A stretch of DNA of 58,580 nucleotides from REEB95 sp035934995 (lineage in GTDB: Bacteria > Pseudomonadota > Alphaproteobacteria > ATCC43930 > CGMCC-115725). The stretch spans positions 1 to 58,580 of the forward strand of contig DASYXI010000029.1 of assembly GCA_035934995.1 (NCBI GenBank), written 5' to 3'. Shown here in pieces: positions 26,883 through 36,699 of this stretch. Positions within the stretch are counted from its first letter, which is position 1, and every line of letters begins with the position of its first letter. The notes under the pieces were generated by a model, which worked only from the letters and a program-made list of their open reading frames with translations, had not been told where the DNA came from and did not search any database. The position numbers and the translations under genes are program-made.

Positions 26883-27737
26883 ATGGACATCTATCTGCTC
26901 GAAGCGATCATCAACGGCTTGCTCTTGGGTGGCGTGCTGGCGCTGTTGTCGCTCGGCCTCAACCTGATTTTCGGCGTCATCGACGTGGTGTGGATATGCT
27001 ACGCCGAGGTGGTGATGGCCGCGATGTACGCGGTGTTCTGGCTCTACGCCGAATGGCATTGGCCGCTGCTGCTCGCCTGCGTCTGCGCGATCGGTTTTGC
27101 CACCGTGCTCGGCCTGCTGGTGCACGTCATCGTCATCGAGCCGATCCTGGGCTCGGCGCCGATCAATCAATTGCTGGCGACCGGCGGGCTGTTGTTCTTC
27201 CTGCAAAGCCTGGCGACGCTGCTGTTCGGCACGGACTTCCGCAATTTGGGCATCCGCCTGCCGGTGCTCGAATTCGGCGGCATCTTCATCAGCTTCTCGC
27301 GCCTCATCGCCTTCGGCGTCGCGCTGATCGGCGCGGTCGGCCTCTATCTGTTTCTGGCGCGCACCTATCTCGGCACCGCCATCCGCGCCATCGCCCAGGA
27401 CCGCGAGGTCATGGGCCTGATGGGCGCCAACGAGCGCGGGATCTATATCCTCACCTCGGCGATCGGCGGCGGCCTTGCCGGCCTCGCCGCTTGTCTGCTG
27501 GTGCTGCAATACGACGTCCACCCGTTCATCGGCCTCACCTTTGGGCCGATCACCTTCATGGTTTGCGTCCTCGGCGGCCTCGGCAACATGATCGGCGGCT
27601 TCATCGCCGCCTTCGTCATCAGCCAGATCATTGCGGTCGGCGGCTACTATTTCCCGATCGAAGCCGCCGAGGTTCTGGCCTTCGTCTTCTTCATCGTCAT
27701 GATCCTGATCCGGCCGCAGGGATTCCTCGGCAAATGA
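26883..27737 (+). CDS. livH: Branched-chain-type ABC transporter permease (LivH type)
   Basis: The 284-residue membrane protein has about eight hydrophobic segments and the LivH landmarks GLLLGGVLALLSLGLNLIFG at the N-terminus and RAIAQDREVMGLMGANERG, the cytoplasmic loop that contacts the ATPase. The C-terminal LGGLGNMIGGFIAAFVISQ is typical. It forms the inner-membrane channel with LivM. The ATPase genes come before the permease genes here, the reverse of the usual livKHMGF order. Its stop overlaps livM by ATGA. Confidence 0.9.
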   Translation: MDIYLLEAIINGLLLGGVLALLSLGLNLIFGVIDVVWICYAEVVMAAMYAVFWLYAEWHWPLLLACVCAIGFATVLGLLVHVIVIEPILGSAPINQLLATGGLLFFLQSLATLLFGTDFRNLGIRLPVLEFGGIFISFSRLIAFGVALIGAVGLYLFLARTYLGTAIRAIAQDREVMGLMGANERGIYILTSAIGGGLAGLAACLLVLQYDVHPFIGLTFGPITFMVCVLGGLGNMIGGFIAAFVISQIIAVGGYYFPIEAAEVLAFVFFIVMILIRPQGFLGK

Positions 27738-28732
27738 GCGGCGCGCGCGGCCTGCGGCTCGGCCTTTATCTGCCCCTGGCGGCGGTGGTGATCGCGCCGT
27801 TCTTCCTGTCGGATTATTTCCTTCACCTCGCGGTGCAGATCGCGATCTGGAGCCTGGTCTACACCGCCTGGGCGCTAATGGGACGTTTCCGGCTGACCTC
27901 GCTCGGCCACGGCGCGTTTCTGGGCGTCGGCGCCTATGTGCCGACGCTGTTATGGAACAATTACGACGTGACGCCGTGGCTTGGCATCCCGATCGCCATG
28001 GCGCTGTCGGTCGCGCTGGCGCTGATCGTCGGTTATCCGTCGTCGCGCCAAAAAGTGGTCGGCCATTATTTCGCGCTGATCACGCTCGCGCTCGGCCAGG
28101 TTGTGCTGCTGGTGATCGTCGCGGCGCGCGACGTCACCGGCGGCTCGCTCGGCATGACGCCGCATGCCGTCGGCCGTTCGTGGTACGCGCTGCAACTGCC
28201 GAACAAGGCCGAGTTCTACGCCGTGGCGCTGGTGGCGTGGCTGATCGGCCTCGCGGCGTGGCATTGCGTCGAGCGCGGCATGATCCGCCTTGCCCTCGAA
28301 GCGGTCGCCGAGGACGAGGATGCGGCCGAGGCGGCCGGCGTCAACGTGCTGCGCGAGAAGCTCAAGGTCACGGCCCTATCGACCGGCCTGACCGCTCTCG
28401 GCGGCGCGCTCTATGCCCAATATCTGATGTATCTCAGCCCCGACGCGATGTCGGGCGTCGGCATTTCGCTCGAAATCGTCTTCGCCGCCATCGCCGGCGG
28501 CATGTACGACATGCTCGGGCCCACGGTCGGCGCTGCCTTCACCATCCTGTTGACCGAAGGGCTGCGCGTGCTGTTCGGGACGAATTTCGTCGGCGCCGCC
28601 AACACGATCTACGGCGCGCTGCTGGTGATGTTCATCATCTTCATGCCGCGCGGCATCGTCGGCACCGCCGCGCGGTTGTGGACGCGGCCGCGCGTACCGC
28701 CCGCGCCGGCGGCGCCCCAACCCGCCGAATAA
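27734..28732 (+). CDS. livM: Branched-chain-type ABC transporter permease (LivM type)
   Basis: The 332-residue membrane protein begins MSGARGLRLGLYLPLAAVVI and has about nine hydrophobic segments, with the LivM landmarks FRLTSLGHGAFLGVGAYVP, HYFALITLALGQV and the coupling loop VAEDEDAAEAAGVNVLREKL. The C-terminus is proline-rich (VPPAPAAPQPAE). It pairs with LivH. It ends 4 bp from the convergent dehydrogenase gene, closing the five-gene importer operon. Confidence 0.9.
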   Translation: MSGARGLRLGLYLPLAAVVIAPFFLSDYFLHLAVQIAIWSLVYTAWALMGRFRLTSLGHGAFLGVGAYVPTLLWNNYDVTPWLGIPIAMALSVALALIVGYPSSRQKVVGHYFALITLALGQVVLLVIVAARDVTGGSLGMTPHAVGRSWYALQLPNKAEFYAVALVAWLIGLAAWHCVERGMIRLALEAVAEDEDAAEAAGVNVLREKLKVTALSTGLTALGGALYAQYLMYLSPDAMSGVGISLEIVFAAIAGGMYDMLGPTVGAAFTILLTEGLRVLFGTNFVGAANTIYGALLVMFIIFMPRGIVGTAARLWTRPRVPPAPAAPQPAE

Positions 28733-28736
28733 GCTG

Positions 28737-29633
28737 TTACCGCGCTGCTTTCTGCGCTTCGGCCAGGCGGTAGAACAGCACGCTGCAATTGTCGGCCTGA
28801 TCCCAGCCGGCGCGCGCCGCCGCCTGGTACGAGGCGCGCACGCGTTCGAGCGCCGGCAGCTCGACGCCGAGATGCCGGGCCCAATCCATCATGATGTTCA
28901 TGTCCTTGATGACGCCGTCGACGGTGAAGCCGACCGCCGGCCGCTCGCCGGTTTCGAGCGCCTTGACCACGGCCGGTCCGCGCACCTTGAGGCCGTTGAT
29001 CCCGCCCGAGCTCTCGCCGAAGATTTCCATCATCTTGGCCGGCGCAATCTTGAAGTCGCGCGTCAGCGCGATCGCTTCGCCGAGCGCCTCCCAATAGACG
29101 CACAGCGGCAAGTTGATCGCGAGCTTCATCGCCGCGCCGGCGCCGTTCGGTCCCAGATGATCGACCTTGCGGCAAAGCAGCTCGAGTACCGGCTTGGCGC
29201 GCGCGAAATCCGCGGCCTCGCCGCCCACCATGCCGATCAAGCGGCCTTCGCGCGCCGGTCCCACCGTGCCGCCGACCGGACATTCGAGAAAGCCCGCTCC
29301 TTTGGCGCGGGCGCGTTGCGCCAGCTCCTGCGGCACTGTCGGCGCCACCGTGCTCATATCGACGAGAATTTTGCCCTTGATGTCGCCCGACAGCAGTCCG
29401 TCCTTGCCGTCGTAAACCGCGCGCACCGCCGGTTCGTCGAGCAGGATCGACAGCACGATGTCGGACTGCGCCGCCACGGCGGCCGGCGTCGGCGCGGCGC
29501 GGGCGCCCTTGGTCACCAGCGGCTGGATCTTGTCGGGATTGCGGTTCCAGACGACAGGTTTCTGACCTTGATCCAGCAGGCGCGACACCATGGCCGCGCC
29601 CATGCGCCCCAGGCCGCAAAATCCGATCTGCAT
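28737..29633 (-). CDS. NAD(P)-dependent beta-hydroxyacid dehydrogenase (3-hydroxyisobutyrate dehydrogenase family)
   Basis: The 298-residue enzyme has the Rossmann start MQIGFCGLGRMGAAMVSRLL, the substrate motif FLECPVGGTVGPAREG, and the catalytic lysine in GAGAAMKLAINLPL. The group includes 3-hydroxyisobutyrate, tartronate semialdehyde and glyoxylate/succinic semialdehyde reductases. GGGAG precedes the ATG at 29633. It converges with livM and lies 85 bp downstream of an unknown gene on the same strand. The exact substrate cannot be predicted. Confidence 0.85.
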   Translation of the reverse strand: MQIGFCGLGRMGAAMVSRLLDQGQKPVVWNRNPDKIQPLVTKGARAAPTPAAVAAQSDIVLSILLDEPAVRAVYDGKDGLLSGDIKGKILVDMSTVAPTVPQELAQRARAKGAGFLECPVGGTVGPAREGRLIGMVGGEAADFARAKPVLELLCRKVDHLGPNGAGAAMKLAINLPLCVYWEALGEAIALTRDFKIAPAKMMEIFGESSGGINGLKVRGPAVVKALETGERPAVGFTVDGVIKDMNIMMDWARHLGVELPALERVRASYQAAARAGWDQADNCSVLFYRLAEAQKAAR

Positions 29634-29718
29634 GGCGATGTCTCCCGTCGGTTGCGCGCCCTGCGTAATGGCATCATGCGCGACGGTCAAGCACGGGCGG
29701 GAGAAGCGATGGCCGCGC

Positions 29719-31005
29719 TCAGGCGGCGGAAACCTGGCGCGACATCCGCAGGTTACGGGCGAGCTGCACGCCCTCGGGATCCTTGAACATGGCCTCGATC
29801 GCGCGCAGCAGTGCATAGAACCGCTGCTGAACGGCCGGACCCGGCGCGCTCTGCATCTCGGCGGCGACCGCGTTCGCCTTGGTCTCGATCGCAGTCCCTA
29901 TGCGGGCGCGGCATTCGCGCGCTTCGTTGGCGAAGCCGTAACGCGGCCCGTGTTCGATGACCGCGCCGAAAAATTCCGCGGCCGCAAGCGCCGTCTCGCC
30001 GCCGGCTTCGTCGTCGACGCGCAAAACCAATTCCGCCGCTCGTTCGTTGAACGTGTGGTCGAAGGCAGCGGCGAGAATGGTCAAGGCTTCCCCGGGCGCA
30101 TTCCATGCGGCGTCGTCGGGGCTGGCGAGCGCCGGGCCAAACGCGCCGATCAATCCGTCGACGCCGTCGAAATAGCCCGTTGTCAAATTTTTGATCGTCG
30201 GCATCTGGCCCGCTATGTCGTCCTTGCGGGTGAGCGCCGCGATGTCGCCGGCGGTGCGCTTGAGTTCGAGAATCAGGCGCTGGGCCAGCGTGTCGAATTC
30301 CGGGTAACGCGAGCGCTGGTCGCGCGGCCGCCAGGCCAGCGTCCGCGCCACCAGCATGATCTGCCACGGCCGCAGCATCTGGTTCGTCAGCGCGAGCGCG
30401 AAGTAAATCGCGTCGGCGCCGATGACTTCGGCGAACGTCTGATACTGCTGGCGCAGCATGGCGACCGTGTCTTTCGACAGATCGAAGATACGGCGGCCTT
30501 CCATCTGGCCGTCTTCGGCCATGAGCGAGTAGGTGAGCGCCAGCTGCGAACGCAGCGGCGCGGCGATCGCCAGGATGCGGGAAACTTCGCGAATGTCCTC
30601 GATCAAGAGCTTGTTGGCGGTGACGGCGGCAATCGCCGGAAACGTCGATTGCTGCTGCACGGCCGTCAGCACGCGGATGTTCCAGCCGATGGCGGCGCGC
30701 TGCAATTCGACGGCGAGCTGATCCGCCTCCTCGAATTCGCCGGTGCCGATGATGGTCCGGAGCCGTTGTTCGTAGCGGCCGAGTTCGTCGGCGCAGACGG
30801 CGGTGGTCGCGTCCCACCATGGCGCGATCATGCTGCGCGGAATCAATCCCGGCAGGCGGGGGTTGTCGGCGCGGTTGGCGAGAAACGGTTCGAAGGCCTG
30901 ACAGACCAGGCGGCACAGCGTCGGAACGCGCGGGCCGTTCGGGCGCGCCGGCGCCGGCGCGGGCGACGCGTTTGCAGAGTCGGACAAGGTCTCGTCGGCG
31001 GGCAC
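29719..31005 (-). CDS. Hypothetical protein, 428 residues, mostly helical
   Basis: From GTG at 31005, preceded by GGGGAG, the product opens MPADETLSDSANASPAPAPA, a low-complexity Ala/Pro tail. The remaining protein is rich in Ala, Leu and charged residues with long helical stretches (for example LRQQYQTFAEVIGADAIYFA) and has no signal peptide, membrane segment or motif I recognise. Repeated short helices could form an alpha-solenoid. Its two cysteines near the start (LCRLVCQAF) and others look unconserved. An internal ATG at MSDSANASP is an alternative start. It is divergent from the hydratase genes and may be co-transcribed with the dehydrogenase downstream. Confidence 0.6.
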   Translation of the reverse strand: MPADETLSDSANASPAPAPARPNGPRVPTLCRLVCQAFEPFLANRADNPRLPGLIPRSMIAPWWDATTAVCADELGRYEQRLRTIIGTGEFEEADQLAVELQRAAIGWNIRVLTAVQQQSTFPAIAAVTANKLLIEDIREVSRILAIAAPLRSQLALTYSLMAEDGQMEGRRIFDLSKDTVAMLRQQYQTFAEVIGADAIYFALALTNQMLRPWQIMLVARTLAWRPRDQRSRYPEFDTLAQRLILELKRTAGDIAALTRKDDIAGQMPTIKNLTTGYFDGVDGLIGAFGPALASPDDAAWNAPGEALTILAAAFDHTFNERAAELVLRVDDEAGGETALAAAEFFGAVIEHGPRYGFANEARECRARIGTAIETKANAVAAEMQSAPGPAVQQRFYALLRAIEAMFKDPEGVQLARNLRMSRQVSAA

Positions 31006-31158
31006 GGCGCTCCCCGGTTGGGCGTCAGATCGCCTCGCAACTGGCGCCGGTGATCCTGGCCGAAAATGGTAAATGGCGGGTTTATTGGTGTGGCCGAAGC
31101 CTGAAAGGTTCGTTAACCCGCCTTGCTGGCCTGCGGCCTGCAGGGCAATAATCCGCCC

Positions 31159-31479
31159 ATGCGCGAGCCGATTCGCGGCCATCACGACATGGGCGGGCTG
31201 CCGGCGGGTCCGGTCGAAAAGACCGAGCACGACTATGCCTTCTGGGAAAAGCGTGTCGACGCGCTCAACGTGCTGCTGGCGGGCAAAGGCCACCTGCGGG
31301 TCGACGAGATGCGCAAGAACATCGAAGCCCTGCCGCCCGACGCCTATGACCGCATGACTTATTACGAGCGCTGGATTTCGGCCATTGCCAACACCCTCCT
31401 GCAGCGCGGCGTGATCACCGCCGACGAGCTCGGCCGCAAGATGGCAGAGGTCGCGCGGCGCGCCGGCGTCGCGCCATGA
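31159..31479 (+). CDS. Nitrile hydratase beta-like subunit, N-terminal half (split; SCNase beta-like)
   Basis: The 106-residue protein matches only the N-terminal half of the nitrile hydratase beta chain: GHHDMGGLPAGPV aligns with the usual HDxGG opening, followed by the conserved WEKRVDALN helix and TYYERWISAIANTLLQRGVI. The C-terminal barrel is encoded by the next gene in another frame. This split is the known layout of thiocyanate hydrolase (scnB, scnA, scnC) and toyocamycin nitrile hydratase, and the gene order is the same. Together with the next two genes it should form a cobalt hydratase acting on a nitrile, thiocyanate or related compound. The stop overlaps the next ATG (ATGA). Confidence 0.8.
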   Translation: MREPIRGHHDMGGLPAGPVEKTEHDYAFWEKRVDALNVLLAGKGHLRVDEMRKNIEALPPDAYDRMTYYERWISAIANTLLQRGVITADELGRKMAEVARRAGVAP

Positions 31480-31802
31480 CCGGCCGCGCCGCCGCCAACG
31501 CGTCGGTGCCGGCGCGCTTCAAGCCGGGCGACGCGGTGACCGTCCGCCGCGCCTATCCGCCCGGCCATATCCGCACGCCGTGGTACATCCGCGGCCATCG
31601 CGGCACGGTGGTGCATGCGCTCGGCGCCTTCGCCAATCCCGAGGAGCTGGCCTACGCCCGGCCCGGCCTGCCGGCGCAGCCGCTTTACCGCGTGCGCTTC
31701 CGGCAGCGCGACGTGTGGCCCGATTACGCGGGCAATCCGGCCGACACGCTCGACGTCGAGATTTTCCAGCACTGGCTCGAACCCGCCGGACGCGAGCGAT
31801 GA
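31476..31802 (+). CDS. Nitrile hydratase beta-like subunit, C-terminal half (split; SCNase alpha-like)
   Basis: The 108-residue protein matches the SH3-like barrel that forms the C-terminal half of nitrile hydratase beta chains: FKPGDAVTVRRAYPPGHIRT, WYIRGHRGTVV, YRVRFRQRDVWPDYAG and DTLDVEIFQHWLEPAG. It overlaps the preceding gene by four bases and the alpha-like gene by four bases, so all three are translationally coupled. In two-gene nitrile hydratases this domain is fused to the N-half. The separate frames, good overlaps and intact domain boundary argue for a true split, not a frameshift. Confidence 0.82.
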   Translation: MTGRAAANASVPARFKPGDAVTVRRAYPPGHIRTPWYIRGHRGTVVHALGAFANPEELAYARPGLPAQPLYRVRFRQRDVWPDYAGNPADTLDVEIFQHWLEPAGRER

Positions 31803-32451
31803 GCGAGCCGCACGATCACGTCCACGACCATCACGACCACGCGCATCCGCATCGCCATCCGCCGCGGCCCGATACCGACGACACGCTCGGCCACTTCCAG
31901 GTCATGGAAATCGCCGTGCGCGAGCTGCTCATCGCCAAGGGCATCATCACGCCGGCCGAAATCCAAGGCACGATCGAGGCGATGGATGCGCGCGGCGAGG
32001 CGTTGGGCGCCAAGATCGTCGCCCGCGCCTGGACCGATCCGGCCTTCAAGGCGCGGCTCATCGCCGACGGCACGCAAGCGGTGCACGATTTCGGCATCGA
32101 CATGGGCACGACGCGTTTGTTCGTGGTCGAGAACACGCCTTCGGTGCACAACGTCGTCGTCTGCACCTTGTGCTCGTGCTATCCGCGCATGGTGCTGGGC
32201 ATGCCGCCCGACTGGTACAAAAGCCGCAACTATCGCAGCCGCACGGTGCACGAGCCGCGGGTCGTGCTGAAGGAATTCGGCACTATCGTGCCGGCGGACA
32301 AGGAAGTCCGCGTCCACGATTCGACGGCGGATATGCGCTATCTGGTGCTGCCCGAACGGCCGGCCGGCACGGAGGGTTGGCGCGCAGAACAACTCGCGCC
32401 GCTCGTCAGCCGCGACGCCATGATCGGCGTCGCCTTGGCGCGGACGCCCGC

Positions 32452-32455
<4 letters not shown>
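31799..32455 (+). CDS. Cobalt-type nitrile hydratase alpha / thiocyanate hydrolase gamma-like subunit with His-rich N-terminus
   Basis: The 218-residue catalytic chain holds the metal site VCTLCSC, with cysteines at 122, 125 and 127; the Thr in CTLC marks the cobalt type (iron enzymes have Ser). The following LGMPPDWYKSRNYRSRTVHE is standard. The protein opens with a histidine-rich stretch: nine His between residues 5 and 20, mixed with Asp. Normal alpha chains lack this, and cobalt is usually delivered by a separate activator; none is seen here. The tail may store or hand over cobalt. Substrate (nitrile, thiocyanate, other) is not determined. It converges with acs, overlapping by four bases. 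Confidence 0.88.
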
Positions 32456-34398
<1,943 letters not shown>

Positions 34399-34484
34399 GG
34401 CGCCCTCCCGAAAGGCTTGTTTCCGGCGAGTTTAGGAACCCCGGTGGCCGGGAACAAGCGCGCCGGAGACGCGCGTAGGCCGCG

Positions 34485-36041
34485 TCAGTGCCGGAAATGC
34501 CGCATGCCGGTGAACACCATGGCGATGCCGGCCTTGTCGGCGGCGGCGATGACTTCGTTATCACGGACAGAACCACCGGGCTGAATCGCAGCGGTGGCGC
34601 CGGCCGCGATCGCGGTTTCGAGCCCGTCGGCAAACGGAAAGAACGCGTCGCTCGCGATGACCGATCCTTTGATCGCGGCGCCGCCCTTCTGCGCCGCGAC
34701 GCGCACTGAATCGACGCGGCTCATCTGTCCGGCGCCGACGCCGACGGTGGTGCCGCCTTTGGCGAAAACGATGGCGTTCGACTTGACGTGCTTGCAGACG
34801 CGGAAAGCGAAGACGAGATCGGCGATTTCCTGCCGGCTCGGTGCGCGCTTCGTCACGGTCTTGAGCTGGTTCTCGGAAACGCGGCCGCCGTCGCGCGTCT
34901 GCAATAGATAGCCGCCGGCCACCGATTTGAGCGTGACGCCGGCCTCGGCCGGATCGGGCATGCCGCCGGCCGCCAACACGCGCAACGCGTTTTTCTTCTT
35001 GAGCGCGGTTAGCGCCGCATCCTCGACCGCAGGCGCGATCACCACTTCCATGAACAATTGGCCGATCGCTTCGGCGGTCGACGCATCGAGCGGCCGGTTG
35101 ACCGCGACGATGCCGCCAAACGCGCTCGTCGGATCGGTGGCGAGCGCCTTGTCCCACGCGGCGCGAAGGTTGTTACCAACGGCGACGCCGCACGGATTGC
35201 CGTGCTTGACGATCACCACTGCCGGCTCGGCGAATTCCGCCGCCAGCTCGAATGCCGCGTCGGTATCGTTGAGATTGTTGTAGCTGAGCTCCTTGCCCTG
35301 AAGCTGGCGCGCCGTCGCGACGCCTTTGCGCGCCGCGCCGCCGACATAGAACGCCGCTTGCTGGTGCGGATTCTCGCCGTAGCGCAGCGTCTGTTTGCGC
35401 GCTGCCGCCAGGATCAGTGCCTCGGGGTACGCGTCGCCGGCCTGACGCGCGAGCCACCAGGCGATTTCGGCGTCATAGGCGGCGGTGCGGGCGAAGGCGC
35501 GCTGCGCCAAGCCGCGGCGCAAATTCAGCGTCGTCGCCCCCTTGTGCGCGTCCAGCTCGCGAATAATGGTCTCGTAGTCCGCCGCGTCGGTTGCGACGAC
35601 GACGTCGGCATGGTTCTTGGCGGCGGCACGGATCAGCGACGGTCCGCCGATGTCGATGTTTTCAACGCACTCGTCAAAGGCTGCGCCGCGCGCGACCGTC
35701 GCCGCGAAGGGATAGAGGTTGACGACGACCAGATCGATCGGCGCGATGCCGTGCTTGGCGACCGCGTCCATGTGCGCGCGCTCGTCGCGTTTGGCCAGGA
35801 TGCCGCCGTGGATCGCCGGATGCAGCGTCTTGAGTCGGCCGTCGAGCAGCTCGGGAAACTTGGTGACGGATGCGACGTCCTCGACCGCGAGCCCGGCGTC
35901 GGTCAGCGCCTTGGCGGTGCCGCCCGTCGATATGAGGGTTACTTTATGCCGTGCGAGCGCCTGGGCGAAGGGTATGAGGCCGGCCTTGTCGGAAACCGAA
36001 ATCAGCGCCCGATGGACCGGGCGAAGGCGAGGTTCGGACAT
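34485..36041 (-). CDS. purH: Bifunctional AICAR formyltransferase / IMP cyclohydrolase
   Basis: The 518-residue enzyme carries the last two steps of IMP synthesis. The N-terminal cyclohydrolase domain (HRALISVSDKAGLIPFAQAL, HPAIHGGILAKRD) is followed by the transformylase domain with the KHGNPCGVAVG motif and GPxxD-like SVIASDAFFPFADGLE. I start it at ATG 36041 (MSEPRLRPV); a TTG 15 bp upstream is possible. It follows a methyltransferase gene by 57 bp. The rsmB-rpe-heparinase-purH order is known in alphaproteobacteria. Confidence 0.95.
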   Translation of the reverse strand: MSEPRLRPVHRALISVSDKAGLIPFAQALARHKVTLISTGGTAKALTDAGLAVEDVASVTKFPELLDGRLKTLHPAIHGGILAKRDERAHMDAVAKHGIAPIDLVVVNLYPFAATVARGAAFDECVENIDIGGPSLIRAAAKNHADVVVATDAADYETIIRELDAHKGATTLNLRRGLAQRAFARTAAYDAEIAWWLARQAGDAYPEALILAAARKQTLRYGENPHQQAAFYVGGAARKGVATARQLQGKELSYNNLNDTDAAFELAAEFAEPAVVIVKHGNPCGVAVGNNLRAAWDKALATDPTSAFGGIVAVNRPLDASTAEAIGQLFMEVVIAPAVEDAALTALKKKNALRVLAAGGMPDPAEAGVTLKSVAGGYLLQTRDGGRVSENQLKTVTKRAPSRQEIADLVFAFRVCKHVKSNAIVFAKGGTTVGVGAGQMSRVDSVRVAAQKGGAAIKGSVIASDAFFPFADGLETAIAAGATAAIQPGGSVRDNEVIAAADKAGIAMVFTGMRHFRH

Positions 36042-36098
36042 GGGATTTCCGCGCAAAAGGCAGCGCGACCATAAGGCGACGCCGCCCTGGGCGCAAGG

Positions 36099-36695
36099 TC
36101 AGCGGGCGAAGATCACACCGTAATGATAGGGCGGCAGTTCGACGATTCGGACGAGCTTCAGTTCCGACGCCGCGACGCGCGCGATGGTCTCTTCCGGCGA
36201 CAGGCGCAGCGCGGTGCGCGGCCCGCGCGGCTCGCCGGACACCTTCGTCTCCTCACGCGGCCGCTTGTGCCAATTGATCACACCGAAGCGTCCGTCCGGC
36301 TTAAGCGCATGGCGCACGGCGCCGGCCAGCCGCGCCGGCTCGGGCACGCCATGAAACGCGTTGCCCATCAGGACGTAGTCGACCGTCCGCGGCACCAGCG
36401 TCGCGACGTCGTAGGCGTCGCCCGCGACGAATGCACAGTTGGTGGCGCCCGTCGCCGAAACGCGGACCTGCGCCATGTCGAGAAATTTCGGATCGAGGTC
36501 GATCGCCACGACGTGCCCGGCGATCGTCGCCAGCTTCGCGGTGAACCAACCGTCGCCGCAGCACAAATCGATCACGTCGCTGCCGCGCTCGACGCCCATG
36601 GTGGCGAGCACGCCGGCCGGTTCGGGCCACAGCATCGGCCACCAGCCGGCGGTCGGCATTTCGGTGCCTTGGAAAAACGCGGCCCGCTCGCTCAT
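36099..36695 (-). CDS. Class I SAM-dependent methyltransferase
   Basis: The 198-residue protein has the AdoMet-binding loop VIDLCCGDGWFTAKLATIAG near residues 42-61, the acidic ribose-binding residue in VVAIDLDPKFL, and VDYVLMGNAFHGVPEPARL. It is a small-molecule type methyltransferase of the Methyltransf_11/25 group; the acceptor is unknown. It sits 4 bp after the heparinase-like gene and 57 bp before purH, inside a conserved core cluster where I do not expect it, so it may be a lineage-specific insertion. Confidence 0.8.
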   Translation of the reverse strand: MSERAAFFQGTEMPTAGWWPMLWPEPAGVLATMGVERGSDVIDLCCGDGWFTAKLATIAGHVVAIDLDPKFLDMAQVRVSATGATNCAFVAGDAYDVATLVPRTVDYVLMGNAFHGVPEPARLAGAVRHALKPDGRFGVINWHKRPREETKVSGEPRGPRTALRLSPEETIARVAASELKLVRIVELPPYHYGVIFAR

Positions 36696-36699
36696 GGCG

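Noticed and set aside
31159..31802. The two beta-like genes as a single nitrile hydratase beta gene with a frameshift
   Set aside because: Each half is a complete domain, the junction is a normal ATGA overlap, and the split is known from thiocyanate hydrolase.
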